Numbered from the stretch's first letter, positions 34,262 to 46,079 are shown. The stretch is 64,000 bases of DNA from Medicago truncatula (GCF_003473485.1 NC_053042.1:44479762-44543761); one strand, 5' to 3'. Program-made: numbers and translations. The notes: generated from the letters alone by a model not told the origin.

Positions 34262-34445
34262 GGTTGCAAAACAACTGCAAAAAAAATTACAAGAAACTAG
34301 AAAGAAAAAAATGTGCGTTAATTTTCCGTGACTTACGGGTTTTATAACGATCCATATCACCTACCCCATTTTAAAATATGACAAGTCATCGTGTGAATGA
34401 TGTATATTTCCTTTGGTTTGAAATAGAATCATATATTATTTCCAT

Positions 34446-35662
34446 ATTTTAGAATGTCTACATTAGTGTATTATAACAAAAACAATTTAATTTTGTAAAA
34501 AAAAAATATATATATATATATAGAATGTCACTATAAAAAAAATTATATTGTAAAATAATCATAATTACATATCATTAAAAATATTTGACTTTAATCGAAA
34601 CTATTTGTAAACACACATATGATTGGTTATGATATTTTTTTTTGTAAGATAGTATATCAAAATTAAGTTTACTAAAATATAATTAAAAGTCTTGTGTCGT
34701 AAATTATTACACCTGATTCAAAAAAAAACATATTATCCCACCTTAATCATCTGGTATTAACTACTTCCTTTAAAAGATTTAAGGCGTTGCTATTGTCGCA
34801 TAATACGATATTTGAAATATGTAATTTTTATTTGGGGTGCACGAGTGCATTGTGATTTTGTGTGAGTTGTCATATTATTTGAATTATAATATGTTTATGT
34901 CATTATTGTTTGTATACATTGAATATCTCTACGCGTAAGTTTAAAATAGTAATTATTTTATTTTATTTTCATTCAAACTTTCATTTATTATGACTATAAT
35001 TATTTTCAATATTTTCTCATTGAACATTATAACCACATTTGTTTTCTACTAATTATTTTCAATATTTCCTCCTTTAATTTTATAACCACATTTGTTTTCT
35101 ACTTTTCCAAGTATTTGTATTTTTTCTTATTTATCAAATAAAATTTCATCGGTCAAACTAATATTCTCTTTAATACTTTGAATTAGGATTTTAATTTGTT
35201 ATTATCATAATTACAATCATTAATTTTTATCTTATTTTTCATTAAAAACCATGTCTTTTATTTTATTTTATTTTTAAAAAAATATCAATATTTTCTTTCT
35301 TTTTCAAGAATATTTCTTGAAATATATATTTTTATTTTGGTTTAAATTTATATTTCAGGAATATGATTTGTTAATGTTTCCTTAACAATATTACAACCGC
35401 ATAGTTTGAAATTTAAATGTCTTAAGATTTGGATGACAGTTTGTATCGTAATTTATAGGTGGAGACTGTCCTATTATGAGCCTCAGATGTGTAAAAAAAT
35501 TTCCAAGTGCTGATGGGTAAGGGAGAAAGTCCCATGAGGGAGGTTCGGGGAAGGGGAGGGGATCTTACCCGTCCTTGAGCACTTTCTTAAAAAAACTTTT
35601 ATAAGTGATATTCAATTGCTTTATATGTTATTTTGATTTTTATTGTCATAAAGCATGTGTAT
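34446..35662. other. gene-free spacer
   Basis: Very AT-rich sequence with a short (TA)n at about 34507-34522 and two partly repeated segments near 34995-35100 ('attattttcaatatt' and 'ataaccacatttgttttcta' occur twice). No gene or clear transposon end was seen. Confidence 0.5.
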
Positions 35663-35679
35663 AAATTTTGTTTATATGT

Positions 35680-35818
35680 TGTCCCCGTGAGCATAGCTCA
35701 GTTGGCAGGGACAATGCATTATTATATGCAGGGGCCGGGGTTCGAACCCCGGACACCCCACTTATTCACTTTAAAAGTGAATTTCTAGCCACTAGGCTAC
35801 CTGACCAAAAAAAAATAA
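35680..35818 (+). mobile_element. tRNA-derived SINE, long form
   Basis: Perfect 17-bp duplication AAATTTTGTTTATATGT (35663-35679 and 35819-35835). The head has A-box 'tagctcagttggcaggg' and B-box 'ggttcgaacccc'. A body of about 55 bp follows with a small hairpin ('cactttaaaagtg') and 'ccactaggctacctgacc', then an A-rich tail. It looks tRNA-like but has no proper acceptor stem and ends in a tail, so it is a SINE and not a tRNA gene. Confidence 0.9.
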
Positions 35819-35925
35819 AAATTTTGTTTATATGTGATGTTTATTGTTGTCACGGCTCACAAAAGTGTCTTAATTTTTTTTTATTAATTTTATGATTAAA
35901 CTCTAATTGTTTTCTATTGTTATTT

Positions 35926-36192
35926 ATCTTTAGAGAGGGAAATGTTTGTGCCGACAGTCTTGTAAATATTGGTCTTTCATTAACTTCTTCTGACTTATTT
36001 TGTCTGACAACTTACCTGACTCTATTAGAGGAGATTATAATAGGAACAGGTTGGGTATGCCCAACTTTAGATTTTCTACCTTTTGAAAAGGTTTTGGTTT
36101 GGTCCCCCTTTTCTTTTTTGTAATCTTTTTTTGTTTTAATCTAATGGTATGATGCTTTTGCATCAGTTTATAAAAATAAAAAATAAAAAAAA
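35926..36192 (+). mobile_element. 5'-truncated L1-type LINE, 3' end
   Basis: A 267-bp insert flanked by a perfect 13-bp duplication TCTATTGTTATTT (35913-35925 and 36193-36205). It encodes the end of a LINE reverse-transcriptase polyprotein, with the RNase H-type 'REGNVCADSLVNIG' motif, and stops at 36121-36123. A short 3' UTR and an A-rich tail follow. The truncation leaves no functional domain. Confidence 0.88.
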
Positions 36193-36649
36193 TCTATTGT
36201 TATTTCGATTGAAAATAATATAAATTTGGTACTTTTTAAATGTTGATTGGGTCTCTGCGGGAGCTTCACGATCCATGGGGATGGGGATGGGGACGGGATT
36301 GGAAAACTACTCCCCACACCCACCACGCTTTGTTGACATCCCTACTTAATATGGATATTGTTCTCTCAATATCTCTTGGAGCCACAATTTAGTTGAATAT
36401 GCTATGACAAAAATTCTGATTTTGGTTTGTAAAAAAATATATAATTGTATTTTGTTCGACGAGTTGGTCTGATGGCATAGACATAAAATTTATAGTGTGC
36501 TCTACTAAGAGACTATGTTCAAATTCTCTTTATGCTAATTTCTTTAGTCTTATCTATATTAATTTTGAACGGACTCTCCGCTAATGGATTATCGGATTGA
36601 TCTCCTCAAATTAATCAATCATTTGATCGGATATAAGGTTTTAAAAGGG

Positions 36650-36778
36650 GTCTCCATGAGCATAGTTCAGTTAGCAGGGACATGCATTGTTAGGGGCCGG
36701 GGTTCGAACTTCGGACACCCCACTTATTCTCCTTAAAAAAGGAGAATTCTAACCTCTAAACTACCTGACAAAAAAAAA
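36650..36778 (+). mobile_element. tRNA-derived SINE, long form
   Basis: Same structure as 35680-35818: 'gagcatagttcagttagcag', B-box 'ggttcgaact', hairpin body with 'ctccttaaaaaaggag', 'ctaaactacctgac' and an A-rich tail. Target duplication was not resolved. Confidence 0.8.
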
Positions 36779-37342
36779 TGGACCAAGAATAATCAATCAC
36801 ACATTACCAACGTAATCCAATCAAAAAAACGTTACTAATAAATTCAATCGTCAACCGTCACTTTTTTTTTTAAGAATCATTTACTATCACTTATTTATCA
36901 TCCATTATAAACTCGTCCATAAATCAGATAATTACTTCTTCTTTTTTTGAGCAAAAATCAGATAATTACTTATTCGTAGTTTTTTACCACAAAGAATAAC
37001 ACTCTTTCATTATTATTTTATTTGGGAAACCCCTATATGTTCCTCAAAAATAAAGTCCATCGGCAGACCTGTCATAATGACTTGCTGCAAGCGGTTACCT
37101 CACTTAAACCCCTAATTTTTGTATTTTTTTTTTTTAGGCAAAAAAGAGATGGAGATGGTGAACCAACTGCAACACCCTAATTTTTGTATATTTCAAATCA
37201 TTTTTATATTTTATTTATATTTTCTTTGTAATTTTTTTGTTGGGAATTGGAAGAAAAAAAAATTGTCAATTCTTAATCCCTTTATATATTTTTTTCCATT
37301 ATACTGATATTAAAAGACTTTAATCGTATATTTATATATATT

Positions 37343-37436
37343 GTTCTTGTAAACTTAGCTTAGTTGGTAATGACAATATATAAAATATGCAAGGTCCGGG
37401 GTTAAAACCCCGACTATCACAAAAAAAGAAAAAAAC
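37343..37436 (+). mobile_element. tRNA-derived SINE, short form
   Basis: An 11-bp duplication TTATATATATT (37332-37342 and 37437-37447) flanks a head reading 'gtaaacttagcttagttgg', a mutated B-box 'ggttaaaaccc' and an A-rich tail. Short form, as at 18603-18685. Confidence 0.75.
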
Positions 37437-38227
37437 TTATATATATTATTTAAAATGAGGGAAAAATACAAAAGAACAAATTTGATGGAATTTTAAAAAT
37501 GACAGTTAAATAGAAACAAAAAATTTCTCCCAAAAAAACACTAAAAAAGGAACTGAGGGAGTATCACTTATCGGTCAATCTATAAACTCATCCATGATAA
37601 GCTTGATGATTACTTTTTTTTAGGGAAAGCTAGATAAAAAAAAAAAAGAGAAATGATATTTAAAAAGTCATTTTTTTGACAATTTTTATGACAACTTTAT
37701 TTCTCATACTCACATTATGTTTTTACCTTCTCTCTATATTACTTTGGTTTTTTTTTTGATAAGTGTTACTTTGGTTTTTGTGCCTATACTTTTTTTTTTT
37801 GGTAAGTGTTACTTTAGTTTTTGTACCAATACTTATTTTTTTTGTATATTTAAGTTATCCCAAAAGATTATCAAATAAATGAATGTTCAAATACACTTCT
37901 AAAAAAAAAATATCTAAGGAAAAAGAAATATATATGTTTTTTTTAGAAGAGCTGGATAATTACTTTATTCGTTGTTTTTACCACAAAGAACCTAACACTC
38001 TTTTATTATTATTATTTTTGTCGCATCGCAATTTCACTTCCTCTCTTAAATCAACAAATTTGAACAAATTGAAACCCTAAATCAACAAATTGGACTCGCA
38101 TTCATCTTGACGCCGCCGGATTCGGTCACCGGCCGCCACAACCATCGTCAGTTTCTCTTTCTTTTTAATTTTCCATAATTTTTCTCATTTTCTGGCATTG
38201 TTAGGAAGCTGAATTGCATTGGAATCA

Positions 38228-38536
38228 ATGGAGGCTAAATTTTTCCGCTTTTTAAAGATTGTGGGTGTTGGATACAAAGCTAGAGCTGAATCTGCAGGGA
38301 GGTTACTGTATCTCAAATTGGGTTACAGTCATGAGGTGGAACTATCCGCGCCTCCAGCTGTTCGTGTTTTCTGCTTCAAAAACAATGTAATTTGTTGTAC
38401 TGGAATCGACAAGCAAAGGGTTCATCAGTTTGCAGCTACCGTTCGCAATTGTAAGCCGCCTGAAGTTTACAAAGGTAAGGGGATAATGTATACTGATGAA
38501 GTTATCAAGAAAAAACAAGGAAAGAAATCTAAATAA
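38228..38536 (+). CDS. mitochondrial ribosomal protein L6 (uL6m), nuclear-encoded
   Basis: Structural protein of the mitochondrial large ribosomal subunit, 102 residues in one exon. The start is the ATG of MEAKFFRFLKIVGVGYKARA; no ATG precedes it in frame. The protein matches the C-terminal half of bacterial L6, as is usual for plant uL6m, with the family signature 'PEVYKGKGIMYTDEVIKKKQ' near the end. The conserved GVGYKA and GIDKQRVHQFAATVR stretches agree with rRNA-binding uL6. The basic C-terminus KKKQGKKSK ends the protein. No cleavable presequence is evident. The GC-rich leader at about 38100-38150 contrasts with the AT-rich surroundings and probably belongs to the 5' UTR. Confidence 0.93.
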   Translation: MEAKFFRFLKIVGVGYKARAESAGRLLYLKLGYSHEVELSAPPAVRVFCFKNNVICCTGIDKQRVHQFAATVRNCKPPEVYKGKGIMYTDEVIKKKQGKKSK

Positions 38537-39029
38537 TTGTATAATCTTCGTGATTTCATGAAGTCTGCAAATCAAATCAGGTGCACACTGGCTTGACTCT
38601 GCACAATTTTTTCAGTGTTAGAATTCTTAAAAAGAGCATGGATTATCATGTTTCAAGTAACAAAATGTTTTTGCTTCAATGCGATTGATATGTATCATTT
38701 TGAGTTTATCTTTGTTGAGACATTTTATCTAATTAATAACCAGTCCAAGAGTTGAAATATTATTACATGGTTGATTTTGAATTTTACCTCACATCTTCAT
38801 TTTAATTCTCTCCATGAAGTTCTAATTTACTTGATCTAGTTGGATTTTTCCTGATGAATGCACCAAGAGTTTTGATTAAAGAATAAATAAAATGAAAGTT
38901 TTCAGAATATAAGTTAACCACTTTTCAATTGCTTTTTGATCATATTGTGCTTCCAATGGAAGATGTGCTCCCTCTTTCACAAGTGTGTAATGATGTAGCA
39001 ATTGCTTTCGAAAGGTAAGTGGAGTGGCA

Positions 39030-40025
39030 AAAAATCTAATGCTTCTACCTTTTAAAAGTTTGTGTGAGCAAAGAAAGTGCATGTTAGCATGTAGATGTTT
39101 TAGTGATTGAATCAGATGATGTAGCAATTGCAATAGCAGAGGAAGTAGCTAAGGATGCTATAACCAAACTTGTCCTTGGAGCTTCATCTTCTGGTATATT
39201 TAAAAGTAAAAACATAAGCGTATCTGCGAAATTCTCAGTATGCACTCCAAGATATTGTACAGTTTATGTTGTTTTCCAAGGAAAATTGTCCATACAACCG
39301 TCAAACATGTATATTGATGGAAGCGTTATTGGATGATACCAGTGAAACCAGTTTTTCCTCCAGCAGCTCATCAAACTGTACTTACGCCAGTCAGACAGAT
39401 TCTGGCTCAGTTGCATCATGTTCTGTTTTACATTCTTCTTCCCTGACAACACGACGACTTAAAACATACCCTTCTAAGACCAGTCCTAGTTTAAATGATA
39501 GTAATCATTCTGAAGGCCAGTCTATAGATCTTGGGAATGCTGCTACATGTACTTCTAGAAACTTAGATATTGATCATGCTCTAAGTCAGGCCTCTAGTTG
39601 CAGAAACATTTCAGATACTGAATCTTGCATTAATGATCGAAAGTATGCCAAGTATGTGCCCCAAGTTACTAAACTTCCATCACCAATTAGGCAGGAAAAC
39701 TTTAACCCCGATCACCAAATGGGCAGGAAAACTTTAACCCCGATCTCCAAATAGGCAGGAAAACTTTAACCCCGAGCTGGAAAAGTTGAGAATTGAACGA
39801 AGACATGCTAGGAATGCATGCAGTAACTCAAACTCAGAACTTTGATACATCATAAAAGCTGAATGTACTAAACATTGATGCATCAACTCTTTCCTTTCTT
39901 CGCAGCTCAAAGCCACAACCTATCATCCATCACAATTTGACATCTGCAAACATCTTGGTGGTAATCTTGTCAGCGAGATTGGTGATATTGGTCTAAGGAC
40001 ACAACGCTTGTTGGAACACTCAGCT
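39030..40025 (+). pseudogene. decayed U-box/USP-type receptor-like kinase (PUB33/35/51-like)
   Basis: Remnants in the order expected for plant USP-kinase-U-box proteins. First is the universal-stress-protein domain (39107-39270: ESDDVAIAIAEEVAKDAITK, LVLGASSSGIF, SVCTPRYCTVY). Next is the Ser-rich linker at about 39336-39670 (TSFSSSSSSN, QTDSGSVASC). A piece of the coiled-coil part follows near 39770-39830 (ELEKLRIE-like). Last is part of the kinase catalytic loop at about 39910-40010 (QPIIHHNLTSANIL, where HRDLKPANIL is expected). The frames shift several times, the HRD Asp is gone, the ATP-binding lobe is missing and no U-box is seen. It also contains a triplicated 32-bp unit. It cannot encode a working kinase. 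Confidence 0.85.
39691..39780 (+). repeat. 32-bp tandem triplication inside the kinase pseudogene
   Basis: Units start at 39691, 39723 and 39755 and share 'caggaaaactttaacccc'. The period of 32 is not a multiple of three, so each extra copy changes frame. Confidence 0.9.
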
Positions 40026-40139
40026 ATATTGATCTATAGTATGAAATGAGTGGTTTAATTTTTATGAAATCTGTTGTTTACGCTTTTGATCATTGGTCCT
40101 ACAATTATTTACTGCAACAACCAGTTTGTAATGTTAGAA

Positions 40140-40530
40140 CTTCCCCCACTTATAAATTTATGTTTAGAACTTATTTTCTATTGTATGTGAGACTTGAGTT
40201 TTTTTCGATACTAACATGTTTGTAAGGTTGGGGTGTCTGACAGTCCTCACCTTACAAGCCGGTTTTGTAGAGGTTGAGCTAGGCATAACCAAAATTTTAA
40301 AATGGTAATGGAGCCTATTCATTTAGTGTCACCCACTATTTATGTCCATGCTTCAAGCCCAATAGTGTTGGGTGCGAGAGGGTGTATTGAATAAACTCAA
40401 GTCTCGTGTAGAATAGAGATAAAACCTAAACATACGTTTGTAGGTGGCAACATTCCTCACCTTATAAATTAGTTTTGTAATGATGAGTGAGACTCAATAT
40501 AAGAAATACACAATTTTCTTATACAAACTC
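40140..40530 (+). mobile_element. LTR-derived fossil fragment
   Basis: Non-coding debris with 'cctcaccttacaagccggtt' near 40245 and a more diverged version ('cctcaccttataaattagtt') near 40460. These suggest remnants of related legume LTR sequences. Broken, no coding parts, family unresolved. Confidence 0.45.
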
Positions 40531-42391
40531 ATCTCTTTTGATTTCATGATACTACCTCCATCCTTAAATAGAAGACTCTCTTGAACTTTTTCCTTGTCTT
40601 TTTTTACAAGCCCTCTTTCAAATTTTTAACTATATTATTTATTTACCAACATACCCATTATTATGTTACATCTGTTTCTGCAACTTGAATAAATATTATG
40701 ATTAAAACGTAAACAAATTCTCTCTTCTAATGTGTAAACTTGTAAAATAATATAATTGTCAACAAATTTAATATTACTATCAACTTTCTTAATTTTCTTG
40801 TTTTGGTTCACTTTGTTACTTAACTAAAGCCTATATGCTCATCTCTAAAATTTGGATGTTATTGCAAACTTCAGTTTGATATTGTTCTTCTCAAAGCTTC
40901 CTTCATTTTGATGTTAAGAACCTTGTCTCATTATGCTTTTGAAGTTTTGGGCGTACATATACGTAAATCTACCTCATAAACATAATTTTTAATGAATCCG
41001 AGTGATATTTTTGTGGTTGTTAATTTTCATATTCTTGGGTTTTTTTTTATCTAAATTACAAGTCAAACAAAAACTCGCTGCTAATTTCATTTATATGAAT
41101 TCAAGTGGAAAAGTCTGAGTCCCATTCACACATTGAAGTTCATTGAACAAGTAATTTATACCCAAGAGGGTATTATTGTACTATATGACTTAGGAATAAT
41201 CTGTTTTTTAGTATTTTTTTTGTTTGGTTTTCTAAGTTGAGACAGTTCCTTTTTGAGTGTCTGAGCAGCCACCAAAGAATTCTCTAATCGATGACTTCCT
41301 CAAGTACAAACAGCATAATAATAATACTGATATAAAGTATTTGTAATCCAGCTACACTAACTGGAGTAGCATACTCCACAATCTTTCAGATGCAAGAGCA
41401 TATAAGATAGTTTTTAGTTTCCAGATATTAATTTTTAATATTTAACATGAAACTATTTCTTTATTATGATTCCGTGTCTCAATAATATCATGTTTCTTTG
41501 CTGAAGATAGAGTGTGAGTTGTGGATATACAGAAGAATTGGAAGACATATGCTAGAGGAGTTCATTTAGGGAGAATTATTTCTTCCTTCAAAGAATTATT
41601 TCTTTGGTTTTGGTTTTGTTTTGCGTGCTACACACAACAAGCTACAAAAAAACAATCCAAATGTCAATAATTAGGCCTCATTACCTGAGTCATTTCAATG
41701 ATTACCTAGGCTGCTGGGCACAAAAATTTTAAATGGAAAAAACAAACCTCCAATATTGTCAACGCATGCATGTTCTCAAGAATGTATGCAGATAGATTTT
41801 TTTGTGTGAAGTTCATTGAAAATTTGTAACAGTTTAATCACAATATAAAAAGAGTACGAATATTAGTTGCACAATGAAATTTGAAAGTTAAACTTTAGCT
41901 GATGTTGAAGTAGATGTTGAGATGTATTTTTTTTACAGTGAATTTGATATTTATTGTATTTAAAGAGTGGACCGTCGTCATTCAATCTTAAAAGTAGGGG
42001 GTGAGTTAACTTACGCTGAAAAATACACCTACGCAAGTTACCTTATGCTTGGTTATTTTTTATGGGAACGAGTAAAAACAGATGGGAGAAGAACAATAAC
42101 CAAGTAGTTGTACCCTGTCAAAAAAAAATTAGACGAGTAGTTCTAAGTGGACTTTTAGATCGTGATGCATGACAGAATTAATGGTCTACTTAGTATACTA
42201 TCATCAATTTGATGATATAAGTAGTGATATTAAGGATACAATTGACAGAGAATTTATGTTAGAAAATGAGCATGGAATAATAAAATATATTTGATCTGAG
42301 AAATTTAGTGATAACTGAATGAAGGACAAAATACTTTTTTAAAAAACATCATTAATTAGTGGCAGTAGTAAGGTAAAGAAATGTTCATTGT
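40531..42391. other. gene-free spacer
   Basis: AT-rich. 'ctacctccatccttaaatag' at about 40553 looks like one end of a Stowaway-type MITE. No other end, frame or RNA gene could be supported. Confidence 0.45.
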
Positions 42392-42532
42392 ATCCAGAAG
42401 TCCTAGCTCAACTGGCAAAATGTCGAAATTGTTAGGTCGGATGTCATGACCGGGGTTCGAACTCCGATACCTCCATTTGTGTGTGAGAGTTTATAATGGC
42501 TTTGCCATTTCGTCTATCTAAAAAAAAAAAAA
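42392..42532 (+). mobile_element. tRNA-derived SINE, second family
   Basis: A 13-bp duplication AAATGTTCATTGT (42379-42391 and 42533-42545). The head is 'agtcctagctcaactggcaa' and the B-box 'ggttcgaactcc'. The body ('atggctttgccatttcgtct') differs from the other SINEs here and ends in a poly(A) tail of about 15. The tail and clean duplication suggest a fairly young insertion. Confidence 0.85.
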
Positions 42533-42545
42533 AAATGTTCATTGT

Positions 42546-43548
42546 TATAGAAAATTGCTCTATTATATGTAGTCAAGCTATGGAATTGATATGGTCGAAG
42601 TATGCTAGATAAACAAGTGGAGAGGGTGGATACTCCTTAAAATGGAGGTCCCTACTTTGATCCCTTTTAAAAAAATAAACTTCTTTAAGAGATGTTCTAT
42701 CCATGTTGATCTGTTGGCCTTAAAATTTAAAACAAACTTCTAAGAGATGTCATATCCATGTTGATCTGTTGGCCTTAAACATAAATGCTTGGATTTCATC
42801 CCATAAAAGTTAAAAGAAAAGAGTGCTTAAGTGAATTCTAGTACCACTTGCATAACTAACTGGATCCACTCACACACTAGGAGTTAAGCAAATAATATTG
42901 CTAGTACGAAAAAGTTTAGACAACTTTGTTTGAGTCTCAAATTTGTCATCCTACACTAAATTGATACATGTAAATCTTTGGCATACTTTATGATTTAATT
43001 TGGACTTTGGATAATCTCTTATATGAAATTGATGAGTAGGTTTTGGTTATTAATCATATACAATAGGAGAATAGGTGTCAGGTTATAGTTTACAAAATTA
43101 GATCTACATACAAGTAAGTGAACTCACATGAACCCAATGATTGAGTACATTTTTTGCTTCAAATGTTCCACATGGTTGGGGATGAAAGAGATAGGAGGTA
43201 AAGATAATCATTAGTCTTTTGGTATATAAACGAATATTAAGCAGATAAAGCAAAGTTTACATCAAGCAACTTTGCTTTTCTGAAGTGTTGAAATTAAACA
43301 CTGAGATCAAATACTGGATCCATGTTGAAGTTTTCCCTTCTCAATCAAATAGAAAAACATAAATCTTTAAGAAAAAAGTTGCTTGATGTAAACTTTGATG
43401 TAATGAAGCAGAGATAAATTCCATAAGAATTCAGAAATCTAAGTAATAAATATTTTCAATGATGTGATTAACTAATAATGTAAAGTATCAAAATGGGGAA
43501 ATGGAGCCTGAATATGGTGATTTACCATTTGTTGTTGTTAATTTAATC
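42546..43548. other. gene-free spacer
   Basis: AT-rich. A short near-duplicate ('tgttgatctgttggcctta' occurs near 42702 and 42757) and a distant inverted pair ('gtttacatcaagcaactttg' at 43255 and 'gttgcttgatgtaaactttg' at 43379) are the only structures noted. No gene. Confidence 0.45.
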
Positions 43549-43730
43549 TATGTTGTACGGACACTTCTGATTGAAGGCGTGTTCCGTGTCTGACACATGT
43601 CGTGTCTAACACGATACGATATGATACCGACACTTATGATTACATTGAATTATATCATTTTATCAAAATTTTATCGATGTCGACGTGTCAGTGTCATGTC
43701 CGATGTCGGTGTCTATATTTGTGCTTCATA
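43549..43730. mobile_element. hAT-like MITE, 182 bp
   Basis: Ends 'tatgttgtacggacact' and, as reverse complement, 'tatgaagcacaaatatagac'. The interior is rich in GTGTC/GACAC and cgata words, as in subterminal repeats. Flanks aatttaat and attttaat are an imperfect 8-bp duplication. It appears related to the larger insert at 50591-51198. Confidence 0.6.
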
Positions 43731-44664
43731 AATTTTAATTTACTATTTACTACACTTGGGACATAAAATTAAGAGGAGAAAAAGAGAGTGGGAAGGTAGC
43801 ACAAGAAGTCCATGGAACGAATGTAAAATGTGTGGTGATGCAGACATGACAGAGTACATACAAAATAAAGGTAGCATAATAGAAGGGAAGGGATCACCGC
43901 AGATTCCGTGGTTCCAGGCTTGCACTCCAATTAATCATCTCGTGCACAAATCGTTGAGCCAAAGTAATGGCTACCTAGCTTATTGCTTCCTATACTTTCC
44001 TTTAATTAATCTCTCTCTAAAGATAGTGTATACTACCCTCTATCTTACACTCTACATGATCTATTATGTCATTCTTCAACCATAACGTGTTAGCAACTAT
44101 ACTACTACAAAAATAATTCGGTTGTAACTCATCACTTATTCATTAAAATATTCCATAAAACTAGAACAATCATTAGGTTCATTGATGAGAACTTGAATTT
44201 AAGGTATAGCTAGTAACAAACAAGATTAATTGTGGGCGGGCATAAATTCTAGAATTGAACATGTCACACATTATGTGTGTGTGGTCTAGAGCACAAAGTA
44301 GAGAGAGTGAGGGGATTTGAAGAAAGCTTCATGTTTCTCCACATCTCTTTATTTTGAGTAAACTATGTTGGTAAAAATGTAATCATTGTTGGCCTTTCCT
44401 TTGTCTTTTGAACTACTACTCTTGACATGATTATGATCACATTAAACTTCATTCTCATGATCCTTTTTGTTATTTTGGTACTTCACTCCAACATATAGAG
44501 TGGTTGTTTTCTCACTCTAACAAAACCCATAAAATTCAATAATTTAATTTACAAAATACTTTATACTAAAATTTACAAGGCCTAACATTCATATTAAAAT
44601 TTTTCACATTTTACATTTCATTTATTTGTTATATGTTGCACTTCAAAAAAATATCATTCTTTTA
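43731..44664. other. gene-free spacer
   Basis: A 109-codon frame at 43756-44085 starts well but has no recognisable domain and overlaps an opposing frame. It is not accepted as a gene. Nothing else was seen. Confidence 0.4.
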
Positions 44665-44804
44665 TTATTGTTTTGGGTCAAGTAGCTTAGTGGTGAGATT
44701 CAATCCTTTTAAAGTGAATAAGTGGAGAATCAGGGTTCGAACTCCGTCTTTGCATATATAATGCAATGTTCCTATCATATCAACTAAGATAAGCTCACAT
44801 GGAC
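44665..44804 (-). mobile_element. tRNA-derived SINE, long form
   Basis: Perfect 18-bp duplication AAAAATATCATTCTTTTA (44647-44664 and 44805-44822). On the minus strand it reads 'gtgagcttatcttagttgat', B-box 'gttcgaaccc', 'cttattcactttaaaagg', 'ccactaagctacttgaccc'. This is the same body as at 35680-35818. Confidence 0.88.
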
Positions 44805-44822
44805 AAAAATATCATTCTTTTA

Positions 44823-45941
44823 ACAAATTCAAAATATATCAATTAATAATAAATTTGTATATATGCATATGTCTGTGCATAACTTTTTACAATTTTTTAA
44901 GATTTTGTGCATCGTATAATAGACGCATCTTTGATTAGAACACTTATCGTTTTGAGCGTAGCTTATTAACAACGTGTTTGGTATCATGATTGAAACTCGT
45001 CCACCACGTGATTCACCTCTCACATGTATAGTTTCATGTTCATCAAACAGTGTCATCACGAAAATCAGACTTTTTCGTACAGACATCCGTGAATGTCACA
45101 CTTTACAATCATCTTAAAAATTGTATCATATGAGAATAAATTCCATATCTCGTGCCTCTAAAGTGAATTAATCATTTTGTTCATATCTTTTTTTAACCTC
45201 TTTCATTTTCGAATCTACTAGAGTCAATTTTACACATTTCTGTTATTGAAAAGAATAAAATTCATCTTTAAAAACATAATTGACATTGAAAAGTGTATCT
45301 TAAGTGAATAATTCATATTTGATCATTAAATTAAATACAATTGAAATAATTAAAAAAGTTTTTGGAATCAAAATGATTTAGTTTTCCATGCATTATTCAC
45401 CCAAAAATAAATGGTGCAAACTTACAACCTACTAAACCTTGTGTGGTTTAGATATGAAAAGGCAGTGAAGTGATAAAAAAGATTGAGGGGTTGGTGTGAG
45501 ATGCAAGCAATCTATATATAGCCTAATTGATTCACCCCATGAATGTGATAGGTGGTTAATAGTAATTACTAATTACTAATTACTGATTAATAAGAATGCA
45601 AATATGGTGCCACCAAGCTTTGGTTGGAGCAGTTTTGTTTTCATTTGGTGAAGTGCGTTGGCAAAGTGTGAGAAAGAGAGTGTGAGACGGACTCTCTCTA
45701 TATATGTCCACTCTGCCACACTCCCCATTTTTGGTCACTTTCTGTTAATTTTCTCATTATTTTTGGTCTCTTTTTTCTTTGCTATATTCTCTCTCAAATT
45801 TTTCTATATTTTCCCTTTCCTTAATTTAGCTATAAATAAACCACTTTGTTGTGTTCACAAATCAATCACAGTTACTGTGTATTGGGTGGCTTTTGACTCC
45901 CCTAACCCAACTTAAATTTTATCCCTTTATTAATCTCTATT
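44823..45941. other. upstream region of the C2H2 gene
   Basis: AT-rich, no coding feature accepted. The last part is the promoter side of the zinc-finger gene. The open frame at 45658-45915 has no domain and lies in this promoter. Confidence 0.45.
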
Positions 45942-45954
45942 CTATATATAAATA
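45942..45954 (+). promoter_or_regulatory. TATA box of the C2H2 gene
   Basis: 'ctatatataaata' lies 126 bp before the ATG at 46080. A pyrimidine-rich (CT)n leader at about 46006-46027, usual in plant 5' UTRs, follows. Confidence 0.65.
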
Positions 45955-46079
45955 ACCACTCTTCTTTCTTTGCTACCTTAACCTTACATTACAATCACAA
46001 AACCCCTCTCTCTCTCTTTTTCTCTCTGAATAACTTTTAAGGTTAAGGTTCAATCTCTCTCTCTTAATCCAAATCAAAC

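Larger units (their letters stand above)
32930..34445 (-). repeat. inverted segmental duplication, arm 1
   Basis: The MADS gene and its flanks resemble about 61980-63870 in opposite orientation. Shared words outside the gene include 'gctctgagagcattgtgatg', 'aaaccttgtctttg' and 'caacattagtatctta' on the 3' side. On the 5' side, 'tggaaataatatat' and the 'aacgcac'-containing leader are shared. The arms differ by small indels and by the MITE at 33657-33783. Confidence 0.85.

Noticed and set aside
35690-35762. Possible tRNA gene (A-box and B-box with 'ggttcgaacccc')
   Set aside because: There is no proper acceptor-stem pairing or anticodon arm, it continues into a SINE body with an A-rich tail, and a 17-bp target duplication flanks the unit. 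The same applies to the other tRNA-like heads in the window.
36465-36545. tRNA-like stretch 'gagttggtctgatggcatag'
   Set aside because: It resembles a degenerate tRNA or SINE head, but no B-box, tail or target duplication could be confirmed.
38876-39133. Minus-strand frame near the kinase pseudogene
   Set aside because: It overlaps the plus-strand USP-kinase remnant and has no domain of its own.
43756-44085. 109-codon open frame
   Set aside because: No domain and no supporting context, and an opposing frame of similar quality overlaps it.
44270-44360. Possible miRNA precursor ('tagagagagtgaggggattt')
   Set aside because: No convincing fold-back partner or match to a known plant miRNA could be seen by eye.
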